Of a stretch of DNA of 34,997 nt, positions 1-8,717 are shown piece by piece. Under the pieces are notes generated by a model. It ran no database searches, was not told where the DNA came from, and was given only the letters and a program-made list of their open reading frames with translations. The DNA is taken from NCBI GenBank assembly GCA_001872455.1, contig MNXJ01000078.1:1-34997 (forward strand), written 5' to 3'. Every line of letters begins with the position of its first letter. Positions within the stretch are counted from its first letter, which is position 1. The position numbers and the translations under genes are program-made. This stretch comes from Anaerolineae bacterium CG2_30_57_67 (GTDB lineage Bacteria; Chloroflexota; Anaerolineae; Anaerolineales; Villigracilaceae).

Positions 1-177
1 AGCCGCTTTCGCATCTGCCCAATCTTCGCACGCCTGATTGATCGGCTCCGTTGATTGTCGCTCCAACGCATGTGCCACTTTTTGACAACGCTGATTTAAT
101 CGCTTGTCTTCTAGGCGTATCTTCGAAAATTCTTCTTTTGCCCAAGAAATATCCTTGCTTTTCTGTTTCGTTGCCAA
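1..177 (-). CDS. IS4/Tn5-like transposase, N-terminal part (cut by window edge)
   Basis: Only the first 59 codons are inside the window and the frame stays open to base 1. The translation contains ISWAKEEFSKIRLEDKRL followed by NQRCQKVAHALE and ends in ACEDWADAKAA. That pattern (W-x-EEF, LxDKRLxxR, AC-DWA--KAA) is the hallmark of the Tn5-type transposase DNA-binding domain found at the N-terminus of IS4-family transposases. It recognises the element's ends. The start is taken as TTG at 177-175, with AGGAG about 11 nt upstream; a GTG at 189-187 is the alternative but has no spaced ribosome site. The DDE catalytic core would lie left of the window. Family assignment rests on this N-terminal motif alone. 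Confidence 0.72.
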   Translation of the reverse strand, partial: MATKQKSKDISWAKEEFSKIRLEDKRLNQRCQKVAHALERQSTEPINQACEDWADAKAA

Positions 178-246
178 TGTTCGGATCACTCCTGTTTTTG
201 ATTTCTTGGCGTAGTTTACTCCACTTCTACCCTAGATGTGGGTAAT
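1..246 (-). mobile_element. Insertion sequence (IS4-like), terminal part
   Basis: The transposase fragment reads leftward. About 60 bp upstream of its start is ATTACCCACA (minus strand, 246-237). The same 10-mer forms the tip of an inverted-repeat element at 15675-15684, so it is read here as the element's terminal inverted repeat. The exact outer boundary, the other end and any target-site duplication are not visible. The stop codon of the neighbouring SPFH gene (234-232) lies inside this IS end. Confidence 0.55.
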
Positions 247-1179
247 AGACAGCTGAGATGTCAGCTCCAGCCACATTTGGTCTCGCTTTCGTTGTTCATC
301 AATCAAATTAACCTCGCGCAATACGTCCAGCATGGCCGCTTTGTTTTTCGCTCCGATGGTTTCAATTTCCGCATGATGATTTGCTATTATGGTATCTATT
401 TGGCTCCTATGTCTTGTGTTGAGCGTATCCAACTCTGCACGTTTATCGGCCGCCCATTTGTCTGTTACTGCTTTGTACTCAGCCTTTATGCGTTCAATCT
501 CTTGTGCGTATGATAAATCCAATTTGTCATTCTGAGTTTTTCGTTCATTAATAAGCGCATCTTGTCGTAAAGAAATAAAAGTTGGGTCGCCTTGAAAAAC
601 TTTTATTTCAGCGCCTGTCAACATAAACGCTTTTGAAATTTGATGCCGGTTGTTGTGACGGCCACGAAGAAATTGAAGAAGCCTGCCGCCATCCAAACTA
701 TCTTTCGCATCAGCAATTTCATTGTGGTTGCGTGTGCGGATATACTGCATGGTATCCGCTTCCAAAGTAGCAAAAAGTGTCTCGACCGGGTTTTCAATCT
801 CTAGCGCGGTTACGGGGTCTATAATTTGGTAACGGATAAGAATGACAAGCGCTATTTTTTCGCCATCTGCTGTCATTTCTGAAACGAGTGAAGTCTCACC
901 AATCCGGCCGTTTTTTTGCACATACTGCAGCTTATATTTTCCCGATGGGAAATCACTTAATCCACCAGTAATTCGGTGGTTCGTGCCATCTGGATGCACA
1001 ATGATGCCATATACATTCGGCGGTAGATTGATATAAGTGCAACCAAGTATACTGACAGTAAACTTTTTGCCATGTGCAAAAATCTTTCCTTCCAGAAAAT
1101 TGATTATTGGAATGCTTTGTCTGCGTCCCCAAAAACCAACCCACTGATGAATAAGATAACGCCAAAACGATTCATTCAT
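232..1179 (-). CDS. SPFH/Band-7 domain protein with coiled coil, 3' end altered by IS
   Basis: The 315-residue protein has a β-rich first half with the stretch EKIALVILIRYQIIDPVTAL, followed by an EADTMQYIRTRNHNEI segment. Both are typical of SPFH (stomatin/prohibitin/flotillin) domains. Residues about 215-300 are highly charged (ERIKAEYKAVTDKWAADKR and similar) and should form a coiled coil, as in oligomerising SPFH proteins. I see no clear N-terminal membrane segment. The start ATG overlaps the TGA of the radical SAM gene (ATGA), indicating translational coupling, and this is the last gene of the four-gene operon. The last codons (I-T-H-I-stop) come from the terminal inverted repeat of the adjacent IS, so the original C-terminus was probably lost or replaced. 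SPFH assignment is by pattern and moderately sure. Confidence 0.62.
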   Translation of the reverse strand: MNESFWRYLIHQWVGFWGRRQSIPIINFLEGKIFAHGKKFTVSILGCTYINLPPNVYGIIVHPDGTNHRITGGLSDFPSGKYKLQYVQKNGRIGETSLVSEMTADGEKIALVILIRYQIIDPVTALEIENPVETLFATLEADTMQYIRTRNHNEIADAKDSLDGGRLLQFLRGRHNNRHQISKAFMLTGAEIKVFQGDPTFISLRQDALINERKTQNDKLDLSYAQEIERIKAEYKAVTDKWAADKRAELDTLNTRHRSQIDTIIANHHAEIETIGAKNKAAMLDVLREVNLIDEQRKRDQMWLELTSQLSITHI

Positions 1180-2648
1180 TGCTGCTCCGCATATTTTGCA
1201 AGTAGACGAAAGCCTTCCAGCCGAAAAGATTCAGGATACAACGATTTGTACACAGCGCAATAAGGAGATTGAACGTCACTCCGTCCGTTGAGACGATAAG
1301 TCAGTAACGGACACCCACCAGTGCACCAATACATCCACTCACAGGTTTTGCAGTTTCCTTTTTTGTTTACTGGCAGGTTGATAGGGTTGGAATGGCGTCT
1401 GAAAGAATTTAGGATATTTTTATTTTCAGTTGTCACAGGATTTCCGCTCATTTCCATTTGACAACGAAAAAGTTGCCCTCGCGCATTAAAAACCAAATAG
1501 TCTTGCTCAACTGCGCAGGTACGCAAGTGTGGTACGGCCAGGTTTGCGCGATCAACTAAGCCGGCTAAGATACTCTCATTGGGTGGGTTTACTCTGATCA
1601 CTTCAAAGGCGGATAACATGCCATCAATCAGTATTTGCTGGTCACCATTTTCTGCATAATATAAGTTTTCCCGCGCAAAATTTAAGTTAAAGTGTAATTT
1701 ATTGGCACACAACCAGGCGACCAACTCAGGCAAGGAATGTGCATTTTGAGTACTGACTGTGACAGAGATGTGCGGGGAGAGCCCGGCTTGTTGTGCAATT
1801 ACAATTGCCAGTGAAACTTGTTCAAAAGAGCCGCGGCCATTCGCAAAATGGCGATGAACGTCATGAGCGGCTCCCAGCCCGTCCAACGAAATCATTAAGC
1901 GCAAGCCATGTTTTTTAATAGACGCTGCTATTTCGGGCGTCAATAGAGTTCCGTTACTAAGAATAACTTCTTCCAGTTCAAGGTGTAATTCGGCAGAGAG
2001 TTGTGCTGCCAGTTCGTGCCAGCCCAAAATTGTTTCGAAGCGCAACAAGGGTTCTCCACCCGCATACTTGATTTTCACCTTGGAATATCCGTTTCGAGAT
2101 GCTTCAGAAAAAAGAGTGTGAATGGTTTCATCTCCGGTGATTTTAGACATATCTTCGGGACGATGAGGAAGGTAGCAATAAATACAGCGTAAGTTGCAAC
2201 GATCGGTAGTGTGCAGCCAGGCAGTAAGGGTATGTGGTGACGCTTCAAGTGTTTGGTGCGGCAAAGTCAATAAGCCAGATTGAACTAGATTTTGAATAGT
2301 TTCTGCGGCACAGATCTCGCCACCGATTTTTGACAAATGTGCATAGAGTGAAAAGTGTTGGTGATTTTTTAGGCCAATCAAAAGGTCTAATGCGGGGTGA
2401 TTGACCACCGTTGGCTGGCAAGTTGGGCCAAAACACAAGGTGTATTCATCGTTTAATTTTATTGTGGAAAATGAGGCCGCCTCAAGTTCGGGAATTCGCG
2501 GCAAAACGGATTTATCAAACACAAAGGATGTGGCAGTTGAAAGGCCACACGCACAATCACAGTCGCAGTCGCATTGTCCACCTGGTACAAATTTATTGGA
2601 ATGCTCAAAAATAACCACAGGCAGAGTAGGTGGATAGGAATTTGACAT
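1176..2648 (-). CDS. Radical SAM/SPASM peptide-modifying enzyme with Cys-Asp-rich N-terminus
   Basis: The protein has 490 residues. The radical SAM motif CNLRCIYC (C151, C155, C158) binds the 4Fe-4S cluster that cleaves S-adenosylmethionine, and AGGEP (196-200) is the SAM-contacting GGEP motif. The C-terminal SPASM region has cysteines at about 378, 396, 433, 436, 442, 446 and 464, enough for auxiliary clusters. SPASM enzymes typically modify ribosomally made peptides or proteins (thioether or C-C crosslinks, epimerisation). The unusual feature is CDCDCDCAC at residues 26-34, ahead of the catalytic domain. The ATG at 2648 is chosen because AGGAG lies 7 nt upstream; a TTG 24 nt earlier has none. 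It lies 13 nt after the ATPase gene and overlaps the SPFH gene. No separate precursor peptide gene is visible in the operon, so the substrate is unknown. Confidence 0.85.
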   Translation of the reverse strand: MSNSYPPTLPVVIFEHSNKFVPGGQCDCDCDCACGLSTATSFVFDKSVLPRIPELEAASFSTIKLNDEYTLCFGPTCQPTVVNHPALDLLIGLKNHQHFSLYAHLSKIGGEICAAETIQNLVQSGLLTLPHQTLEASPHTLTAWLHTTDRCNLRCIYCYLPHRPEDMSKITGDETIHTLFSEASRNGYSKVKIKYAGGEPLLRFETILGWHELAAQLSAELHLELEEVILSNGTLLTPEIAASIKKHGLRLMISLDGLGAAHDVHRHFANGRGSFEQVSLAIVIAQQAGLSPHISVTVSTQNAHSLPELVAWLCANKLHFNLNFARENLYYAENGDQQILIDGMLSAFEVIRVNPPNESILAGLVDRANLAVPHLRTCAVEQDYLVFNARGQLFRCQMEMSGNPVTTENKNILNSFRRHSNPINLPVNKKGNCKTCEWMYWCTGGCPLLTYRLNGRSDVQSPYCAVYKSLYPESFRLEGFRLLAKYAEQQ

Positions 2649-2661
2649 GTTTATGCTCCTG

Positions 2662-5600
2662 TTATACGACAAAATTAAGCCTAATTTTGGTCTCTAATAA
2701 AGTGCATTTGCCAATCAAACTGCCCGACTGGCGTGTAGCCGGTTTTGAGTTCCAATATTCCTTAAGATATTTGCACCATTGCAAGGCTACTTCAGGATGG
2801 TTTTCCTGTTGAGCCAGATACAGGATATTTTTTTCAACACGGTCAAATTCTTCTTGAAAAGTGCTTTGCCCATAGCCGGCAAAACGCTTTTCCAAGAGAA
2901 AATAAGATTCAGCGTACAAGGGCAACGCATCTGGATAGCGCTTTTGCGCAAAGGCAGTATCGGCAAGCACGCGCAACATCCTTCCCTGATGATGAGGAAA
3001 ATTGTAACCTTGCTGGAGTATTTTTTTCAAATCTTTAGATTTTGTGTCAATCTGTATTGGCAGGGTGTCCAATTGCTGATTGGATACAATCCACTTTTGA
3101 TAGAAAATTTCTGCACATCCAATCAGGTTGTTCACCCGAGTATGCATATCTCCAATCGCGTGTGCGCGCTCATCACTTTGCTCGAATAATTTTAGGGCTG
3201 TATCCAAGTTTCCCTCATCCCAATCCACACAACCCAAGACATGGTAAGCCCAAGGAAGTTCTTTTGTCACTTTCAGGGCAATGCTGGCACTAATATCCTG
3301 ACGGGCATCATCAAATCGTCTCATTAATCGCAATGTAGCGCCGCGGTGGCTGTACAAATATGCCAACCAGGGTTTGATATGCTCGGGCTCGAAAATTTCA
3401 AAGGCTTTGTTGTATGCTTCAAGTGATTTTGGATAATCGCCCATGTTGCGATAGACATCCCCTATCGTTGTGTAGCTTTTTCCCTGCCCCTGAATATCCT
3501 GCAATCTCTGGCGCATTGATAACGCCTCTGCGCAATACTGGATGGCTTTATCATAAAGCCCATCAAACGAGTAAACATAACCGGCATTATTTAATACCGT
3601 GGCCACTTTTAACGGCTCTGATGTGGCGATAAGGGCTTTATCATAGTAGTCAGCGGCGGTTGTGTGTTTTCCCATCTGACGATACACCCAGCCGAGTGTA
3701 TTCAAAACTGTTCCTCGGTGACTTTCCAGTTCTTCAAGATGGTTTTCACATAAAGCGTAGGCCTTTCGCAAAGATTCGATGGCCGTTGTTAGTTGTTGAA
3801 TATGAATATAATAATTTGCTTCATTGGTAAAAAGCCCAAGAAGCTGTTCCCATGTTAGACTGGGATATTGTAGCAATTCACCCAATATTTTTCTAGCCTG
3901 ATCATACTGTCCTTGGTCAAGCCAGTATCGCACCCAGCGAGTATTAACATCGTATTTTTCATCAAAAGAGAATTCTGCCAGGTAGGGGGTCAACGCATCA
4001 AGTAGCATTTTGCGCGATGATAGGCGAGCAAAACGGGTGGCTTGCTCGAACATTTCTTTAAACTTTTCAACACCCTGTGAAGTTGTAATATAACAAAGAT
4101 GATAAAGGTAGTTTTCGCGTAAAGAAAAGAGTTTTTGGTAAAGTTTTTCGCGCTCAATGAATTTTTCGGCGTTATCTGTTTGAATTTTGCTAAGGAGAGA
4201 TTCAATCATCTGAATTTGTTGTTTGTAAAAGTCAATGGCTAATTGACTGTCGCGGCGGCGGCGCTCTTTGTCGGGGTCAATTTCATTCCATAAGTTGTCA
4301 CAAATCATTTCCTGCATGACATCGTGCAGCTTAATTCGTCCGTCTGGCAAACGTTTGATAAATGTGTAAGATTGGGCATCGGCAAAAAGTTTTTCGGCCT
4401 CAGAGTGGTTAATCGCGCGTAATTTTTCAATCAGAGTAACATCCAGTGGAAAAATATGTGCCATCACCAGAAATAACCAATCCAGTTGGCGCTGTCCCTG
4501 CCCAATATACTGGACCAGATGACGCTGAAATTCTTTTATTTTCAGTTGTTTCTCTGGGCCGGATAGATCTTTTTCAAGTTGAGTGGTATCTTTTTCTCTA
4601 ATCCACTCCAACGGGATTTCGCGCGCCAGCCAATCAACAGCCAAATCAATCAGAATGGGGCGTCCTTCTGCCAGTAAAAGCAGGTTATGTGCCAGTGTTG
4701 GGTCAATGGTGAAACCAAGTTTGGCCTGCTTTTTTTGTAGATATTCTTTCCCAAATTTTTCTTTAAATGACGAGATTGGTATTTCTTGCACGTCTGCCTG
4801 CCAATTTTGTTCCGCATAAAGTTTGGCATAAATTTTTTTTGCCTCGCGTCCCGTCACAATGCAGACGAAATTATTAAGTGCAGAAAATACTTTAAATACC
4901 CTCTCTAATATATTAATCCGATTATCATTATCTACGGTGTCGAAGAAGAGCAGAACGCGTTGGGTCTGGGTAATCTCGTTGAAACAATCCGCAAATTTTC
5001 TATAGCTGGCTTGCAGGTCATCGTCTGCAAGTAGATTGAAATAAGGCGTGAAAACCTGCTCCCCCATGGTTACCGCAATTTGGTAAAGAATATTTTCCGA
5101 ATCGCAAATGGCATCATCGTCAAAGTCGAGAATCGACATTTGCGGAAAAAGGCGTCTTTCTTTGGAAAAAGCATTTTGTCTGGCATGTAATCGGGGCGTC
5201 CAGGGAATTTCAATTTTCAGCCAATCGGGAGGCAGTTTGCCTTCAGTGTCAAGCAAAGTTTTTAATTTTTCTTTGTCGATTTTTTCTGCTTTGAAGGAAT
5301 AACTGCGTTCCAGGGGTTCATTCATCGCCACCAAAGTCGCCAAGTTAATAATATACCTTCCCACCTCGATCGGGCTGGCATCTACTGTTGCGCGCCACGG
5401 GCTGTCTGGTTCCAACATGATTTTGGCATGTTCAGGATTTAACCCGTAACTATAAACGGCACAATCACTCTTCCCCGTCTCTTGAAGAGCTTGAATCGCC
5501 GGTTCGACGTATTCATCCCAAGCCACCCAAATAGATTTTATGGATGGATGACTTTGTAACAGTATGTGCGTTTCTTGATAAATCGTTTGCGAAAAAGGTT

Positions 5601-6297
5601 GAGAATTCGGTTTGACCTCGTATCCGATGTGAACATCAGGGTAAGGGCGTAATGAATCTTCCATAATGTGGTGACGATTCATCTGAAGAGCATCTTGCGG
5701 ATCGTAAATTGCCAGGATATCGCCCTTATATCCAATATCATGGGCCATTTGATGGACTAATTGAACGCCGCAATCCAAAAAATCTTGATTGATACGGGTT
5801 GTGATACAGTCTTCGGCTAAATAGTTATCAAACCCAATTACTTTTATACCCGCATCAAAAGCGCGTCGTAGAGCAGGCAGTAACTCATCATGCGTACCCA
5901 GTCGCAAAAGAATAGCCTGTGGTTTCAAGGCAATCGCATCATCCAACTGTTTTGACATTTTTGTAATGTCAAAATCTGCGTCAAATTCAGTCAAGGTAAT
6001 TCCAAGTTCGTCCGCCATTCGGCGTGCGCCAAATAAAAGATAGCGTGACCAATCAGTATTGGCAAACTCTTGTACCAGAGCAACGGTGATGTGCTCTTGA
6101 GTGGTTGTTTCAGAAAATTGGGGTGGAGCAGCACTATAGCGAACGCAAATTTCATTCAGTAATCGAGTTTTTCCAATTCCCCCTTCACCGTTGATACAAA
6201 TGATTTTTTTATTTCCCCACTGGCAAACGGCGGAGTTAATTTCGGCTAACTCATCTTCACGGTCAATGAAATCAATCTGACGAGATTGCTCTTCCAT
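2662..6297 (-). CDS. STAND ATPase/TPR protein with inserted periplasmic-binding-protein-like sensor domain
   Basis: The protein has 1211 residues. An FIDREDE motif is followed by Walker A GEGGIGKT (about 37-44). The chain then departs into a full type-I periplasmic-binding-protein fold (about 69-355; RbsB/LacI-like). This begins HITVALVQEF, has AILLRLGTHDELLPALRRA and SHPSIKSIWVAWDE, and ends with ATVDASPIEVGRYIINL. ATPase sequence then resumes: PQMSILDFDDD, Walker B VLLFFDTVDN (about 448-457), IVTGRE sensor region, a GLPL-like EGRPILIDLA and a winged-helix region (about 600-690). TPR-like helical repeats fill about 790-1140. There is no signal peptide, so ligand sensing would be cytoplasmic. 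The start is the ATG at 6297, with AGGAG 7 nt upstream; an in-frame ATG at 6303 abuts that site. A ligand-gated oligomerising switch is inferred from family knowledge. The ligand is unknown; a small molecule such as a sugar is the usual cargo of this fold. Confidence 0.83.
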   Translation of the reverse strand: MEEQSRQIDFIDREDELAEINSAVCQWGNKKIICINGEGGIGKTRLLNEICVRYSAAPPQFSETTTQEHITVALVQEFANTDWSRYLLFGARRMADELGITLTEFDADFDITKMSKQLDDAIALKPQAILLRLGTHDELLPALRRAFDAGIKVIGFDNYLAEDCITTRINQDFLDCGVQLVHQMAHDIGYKGDILAIYDPQDALQMNRHHIMEDSLRPYPDVHIGYEVKPNSQPFSQTIYQETHILLQSHPSIKSIWVAWDEYVEPAIQALQETGKSDCAVYSYGLNPEHAKIMLEPDSPWRATVDASPIEVGRYIINLATLVAMNEPLERSYSFKAEKIDKEKLKTLLDTEGKLPPDWLKIEIPWTPRLHARQNAFSKERRLFPQMSILDFDDDAICDSENILYQIAVTMGEQVFTPYFNLLADDDLQASYRKFADCFNEITQTQRVLLFFDTVDNDNRINILERVFKVFSALNNFVCIVTGREAKKIYAKLYAEQNWQADVQEIPISSFKEKFGKEYLQKKQAKLGFTIDPTLAHNLLLLAEGRPILIDLAVDWLAREIPLEWIREKDTTQLEKDLSGPEKQLKIKEFQRHLVQYIGQGQRQLDWLFLVMAHIFPLDVTLIEKLRAINHSEAEKLFADAQSYTFIKRLPDGRIKLHDVMQEMICDNLWNEIDPDKERRRRDSQLAIDFYKQQIQMIESLLSKIQTDNAEKFIEREKLYQKLFSLRENYLYHLCYITTSQGVEKFKEMFEQATRFARLSSRKMLLDALTPYLAEFSFDEKYDVNTRWVRYWLDQGQYDQARKILGELLQYPSLTWEQLLGLFTNEANYYIHIQQLTTAIESLRKAYALCENHLEELESHRGTVLNTLGWVYRQMGKHTTAADYYDKALIATSEPLKVATVLNNAGYVYSFDGLYDKAIQYCAEALSMRQRLQDIQGQGKSYTTIGDVYRNMGDYPKSLEAYNKAFEIFEPEHIKPWLAYLYSHRGATLRLMRRFDDARQDISASIALKVTKELPWAYHVLGCVDWDEGNLDTALKLFEQSDERAHAIGDMHTRVNNLIGCAEIFYQKWIVSNQQLDTLPIQIDTKSKDLKKILQQGYNFPHHQGRMLRVLADTAFAQKRYPDALPLYAESYFLLEKRFAGYGQSTFQEEFDRVEKNILYLAQQENHPEVALQWCKYLKEYWNSKPATRQSGSLIGKCTLLETKIRLNFVV

Positions 6298-6315
6298 AAC
6301 CATTCTCCTGAAAAT

Positions 6316-8610
6316 TTATTGCATAGAAAGGTAATCTTGTTTCCAAATTTGAACGGTATTCACAAATTCTTCAAATGGGCCATTGCTGTAGTCACCATCG
6401 CTCAAACAAAAATTAAGCAGGAAGCGGAATTCACCGTCTTGTTTTTCTTCTTTTTGCTTTTCTGAAACAAGTATCATGTGCAGGTCAGCAACAATTTCTT
6501 TGCGTTGCTCGTTATTTTTTTCATCCAATAAGTTTTTATATTTTTCGAGAATTCCGCCGGGCGCAAAAAAGGATTTCCGACCCTCTTTTACGCCCGATAA
6601 GAGCATCAACGCTAACTCTAATTCTAATGCGGCCAATAACATTAAGTCGAGATGGCTATCAAATTTTTGAATATACTGGCGGTATAAATCAAGCGCTACC
6701 CGGCAGCGTTGTTTGTATCTGGCAGGGTTCGAAGCGCGAAAATCGGCAACCAATACTCGTCGAGAAATATGGTCAGATAAGCAATTATCTTTGAGATTAT
6801 AGTAACGGGTACTGGGGAGCAACTCTTCCAGTTTGAACTTATCTAGTGCTAAGGCCGGCTTGATATAGCCTGAATTCATTAACATTCCAAGCATGTTCCG
6901 ATTTAGAAGTGGAAAAATACTTAATTTTTCTACCAATGGAGCAATATCCTTAAAATCCTGTTGCATGGACTTTCTAACTTCATCTGCGATGCTATGAATA
7001 AGACCTTTTAGTTCATCTTGGCGCAGAGCAAAATGAGATGATATATCGCCGGGTGCATCCCCAATTTTTTTAATTCCTTCTGCCATGCAATAAGGATGAC
7101 CTGCACTGGCATACATCAGGTTTGCCGCGTAAAGAGCGGGAAATTTTTGTTTGGGCAAGGACGATTTAACCGCTTCTTCAACGTATTTAATTTCAAACGG
7201 GCTCATCATTCTGATAACGATGGGGTCCAGTCGTTTGGCCCAGTCCACTCCAGAATATCTGCCCGCTACGCGGAGGCGTAGTTGTTTTCCTCCTCGGCGC
7301 AGTTCTGTTGCCAGACGATGCAAAAAATCCTGAAAAAATGGTTTGACAATTTCAAGCGAAATTTTTTCGGCATTATCTAATGTAAATAATACCCCAATGC
7401 CTTTGATTTCTTTCAGTAAGTCTTCTATACGATTAGCGACCCGGATGACATCAGACTGAATATCATCCGAACTATCGAGGGTAAAATCAATGTCCATTTT
7501 GTTATAAATTTGAGTGAGTAAATCAATCGTTGATTGCGGTTTATCGGAAGACTCCAAAGAAATGCAAAGCCACTTGGCTCGAAAATGCTCTTTACGGATT
7601 TCGTCCAGCAATTTTGTTTTACCGTACCCCATTGGACCTTCAAAAAAGATATAGGGCGCTGCCAGACTTTCGCAGGCTGCTTTTTTTTCATCTTCACGAT
7701 TCAGAAAACACACACTATTTGAGACATGAATATATTGATCGATTGGTATAAGCGGATGGTTTACGCTTATGTAATCAATAAATTCCTGGGTAGTCCCAGT
7801 TTCTCGTAATTTCTCCAGTAAATCGCTTTCGCACTTTGGCTTCAGATGACTCGATAAAGTAGATCTAAAAAAATCTTGGTAGAGATTCTGAAAAGCGCCT
7901 GATGTGAACCAGTCACCTCCAATTTTGAGAATTCCCGCTTTTTTCAATTGTTGCCACAAATCTTGTTCCTTGAGAACTTTTTCCAAAGGTTGCCAATAGA
8001 CGGCAATACTTTCCAAAGAAATAGCCAGCGGAATATTCTCTTGTTCATCTTCACGGGAATACTCAAAAAACATTCCATTAATTTCGTTCAATTCCACATC
8101 GTATATAGGCGCGCCGCTCATTCCTGAACGCATTTGCTGGTTTTGATCTGATTCTGAATTTAGCTGCCATTGTTTGACGCCAAACTGTTGCTGTGGGCCT
8201 AGGATTTCTCCTTTTGCGTAGGCTCCATTTGCATCCAGATACTTTGCGCGAAACCCGTAAGAGAGAAAAGGGTGGGGAAATTGAGCGTTTGCGCCAAGTC
8301 CCAAAGGAATTAGTCTTACCCCTTCTGGCAAGGTGTCATCTGTTAAGCGCAAAATTGCAAAATCAAGAATTTTGGGTTGTGGTGAAGCGAAAATCATTGA
8401 GCATTCATATTCCCTGGCTTGGAATTTGACGGTTATATGTTGCTCTACCGGATTTTCTGTAAACGTCGGGTTGATCACGTGAAAACACGTCAAAATATCC
8501 CCACTTTTACTGACAAAAAAGCCGGTCCCAGCAATCTGCCCGTTTCGCCAAATGCTAACAACGCAGTCGGGAAGATTGGAACATGCTTTTTCTTCTTTCT
8601 TATCAGACAT
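6316..8610 (-). CDS. Trypsin-like serine protease fused to STAND-type ATPase
   Basis: The protein has 764 residues. Residues 17-205 form a trypsin-like (S1) fold with the complete triad: His44 in LTCFHVINP, Asp83 in LDFAILRL and Ser165 in SGMSGAPIYD. A linker (about 206-300) leads to FLNREDEKK, Walker A GPMGYGKT (325-332) and Walker B VLFTLDN (407-413), then a helical C-terminal region with no clear TPRs. There is no signal peptide, so it is expected in the cytoplasm. It is the first gene of the leftward operon, starting at an ATG preceded by GGGAGGAAT and ending 18 nt before the next ATPase gene. Both ATPases carry the same REDE box just before Walker A. Trypsin-STAND fusions are known from bacterial conflict and regulated-proteolysis loci; the target here is unknown. 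Confidence 0.85.
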   Translation of the reverse strand: MSDKKEEKACSNLPDCVVSIWRNGQIAGTGFFVSKSGDILTCFHVINPTFTENPVEQHITVKFQAREYECSMIFASPQPKILDFAILRLTDDTLPEGVRLIPLGLGANAQFPHPFLSYGFRAKYLDANGAYAKGEILGPQQQFGVKQWQLNSESDQNQQMRSGMSGAPIYDVELNEINGMFFEYSREDEQENIPLAISLESIAVYWQPLEKVLKEQDLWQQLKKAGILKIGGDWFTSGAFQNLYQDFFRSTLSSHLKPKCESDLLEKLRETGTTQEFIDYISVNHPLIPIDQYIHVSNSVCFLNREDEKKAACESLAAPYIFFEGPMGYGKTKLLDEIRKEHFRAKWLCISLESSDKPQSTIDLLTQIYNKMDIDFTLDSSDDIQSDVIRVANRIEDLLKEIKGIGVLFTLDNAEKISLEIVKPFFQDFLHRLATELRRGGKQLRLRVAGRYSGVDWAKRLDPIVIRMMSPFEIKYVEEAVKSSLPKQKFPALYAANLMYASAGHPYCMAEGIKKIGDAPGDISSHFALRQDELKGLIHSIADEVRKSMQQDFKDIAPLVEKLSIFPLLNRNMLGMLMNSGYIKPALALDKFKLEELLPSTRYYNLKDNCLSDHISRRVLVADFRASNPARYKQRCRVALDLYRQYIQKFDSHLDLMLLAALELELALMLLSGVKEGRKSFFAPGGILEKYKNLLDEKNNEQRKEIVADLHMILVSEKQKEEKQDGEFRFLLNFCLSDGDYSNGPFEEFVNTVQIWKQDYLSMQ

Positions 8611-8717
8611 TATTCCTCCCAGAGGTTACTGGCAAGAAGAAACATCAAAACATGATAGTATTTTATCCTCTTTATCAATTTTCGATATGATTAATATTTG
8701 GGTCTTCTGTAAAAGAC

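Noticed and set aside
51-245. 64-codon plus-strand ORF at the left edge
   Set aside because: It is antisense to the transposase N-terminus and IS end, with no protein motif.
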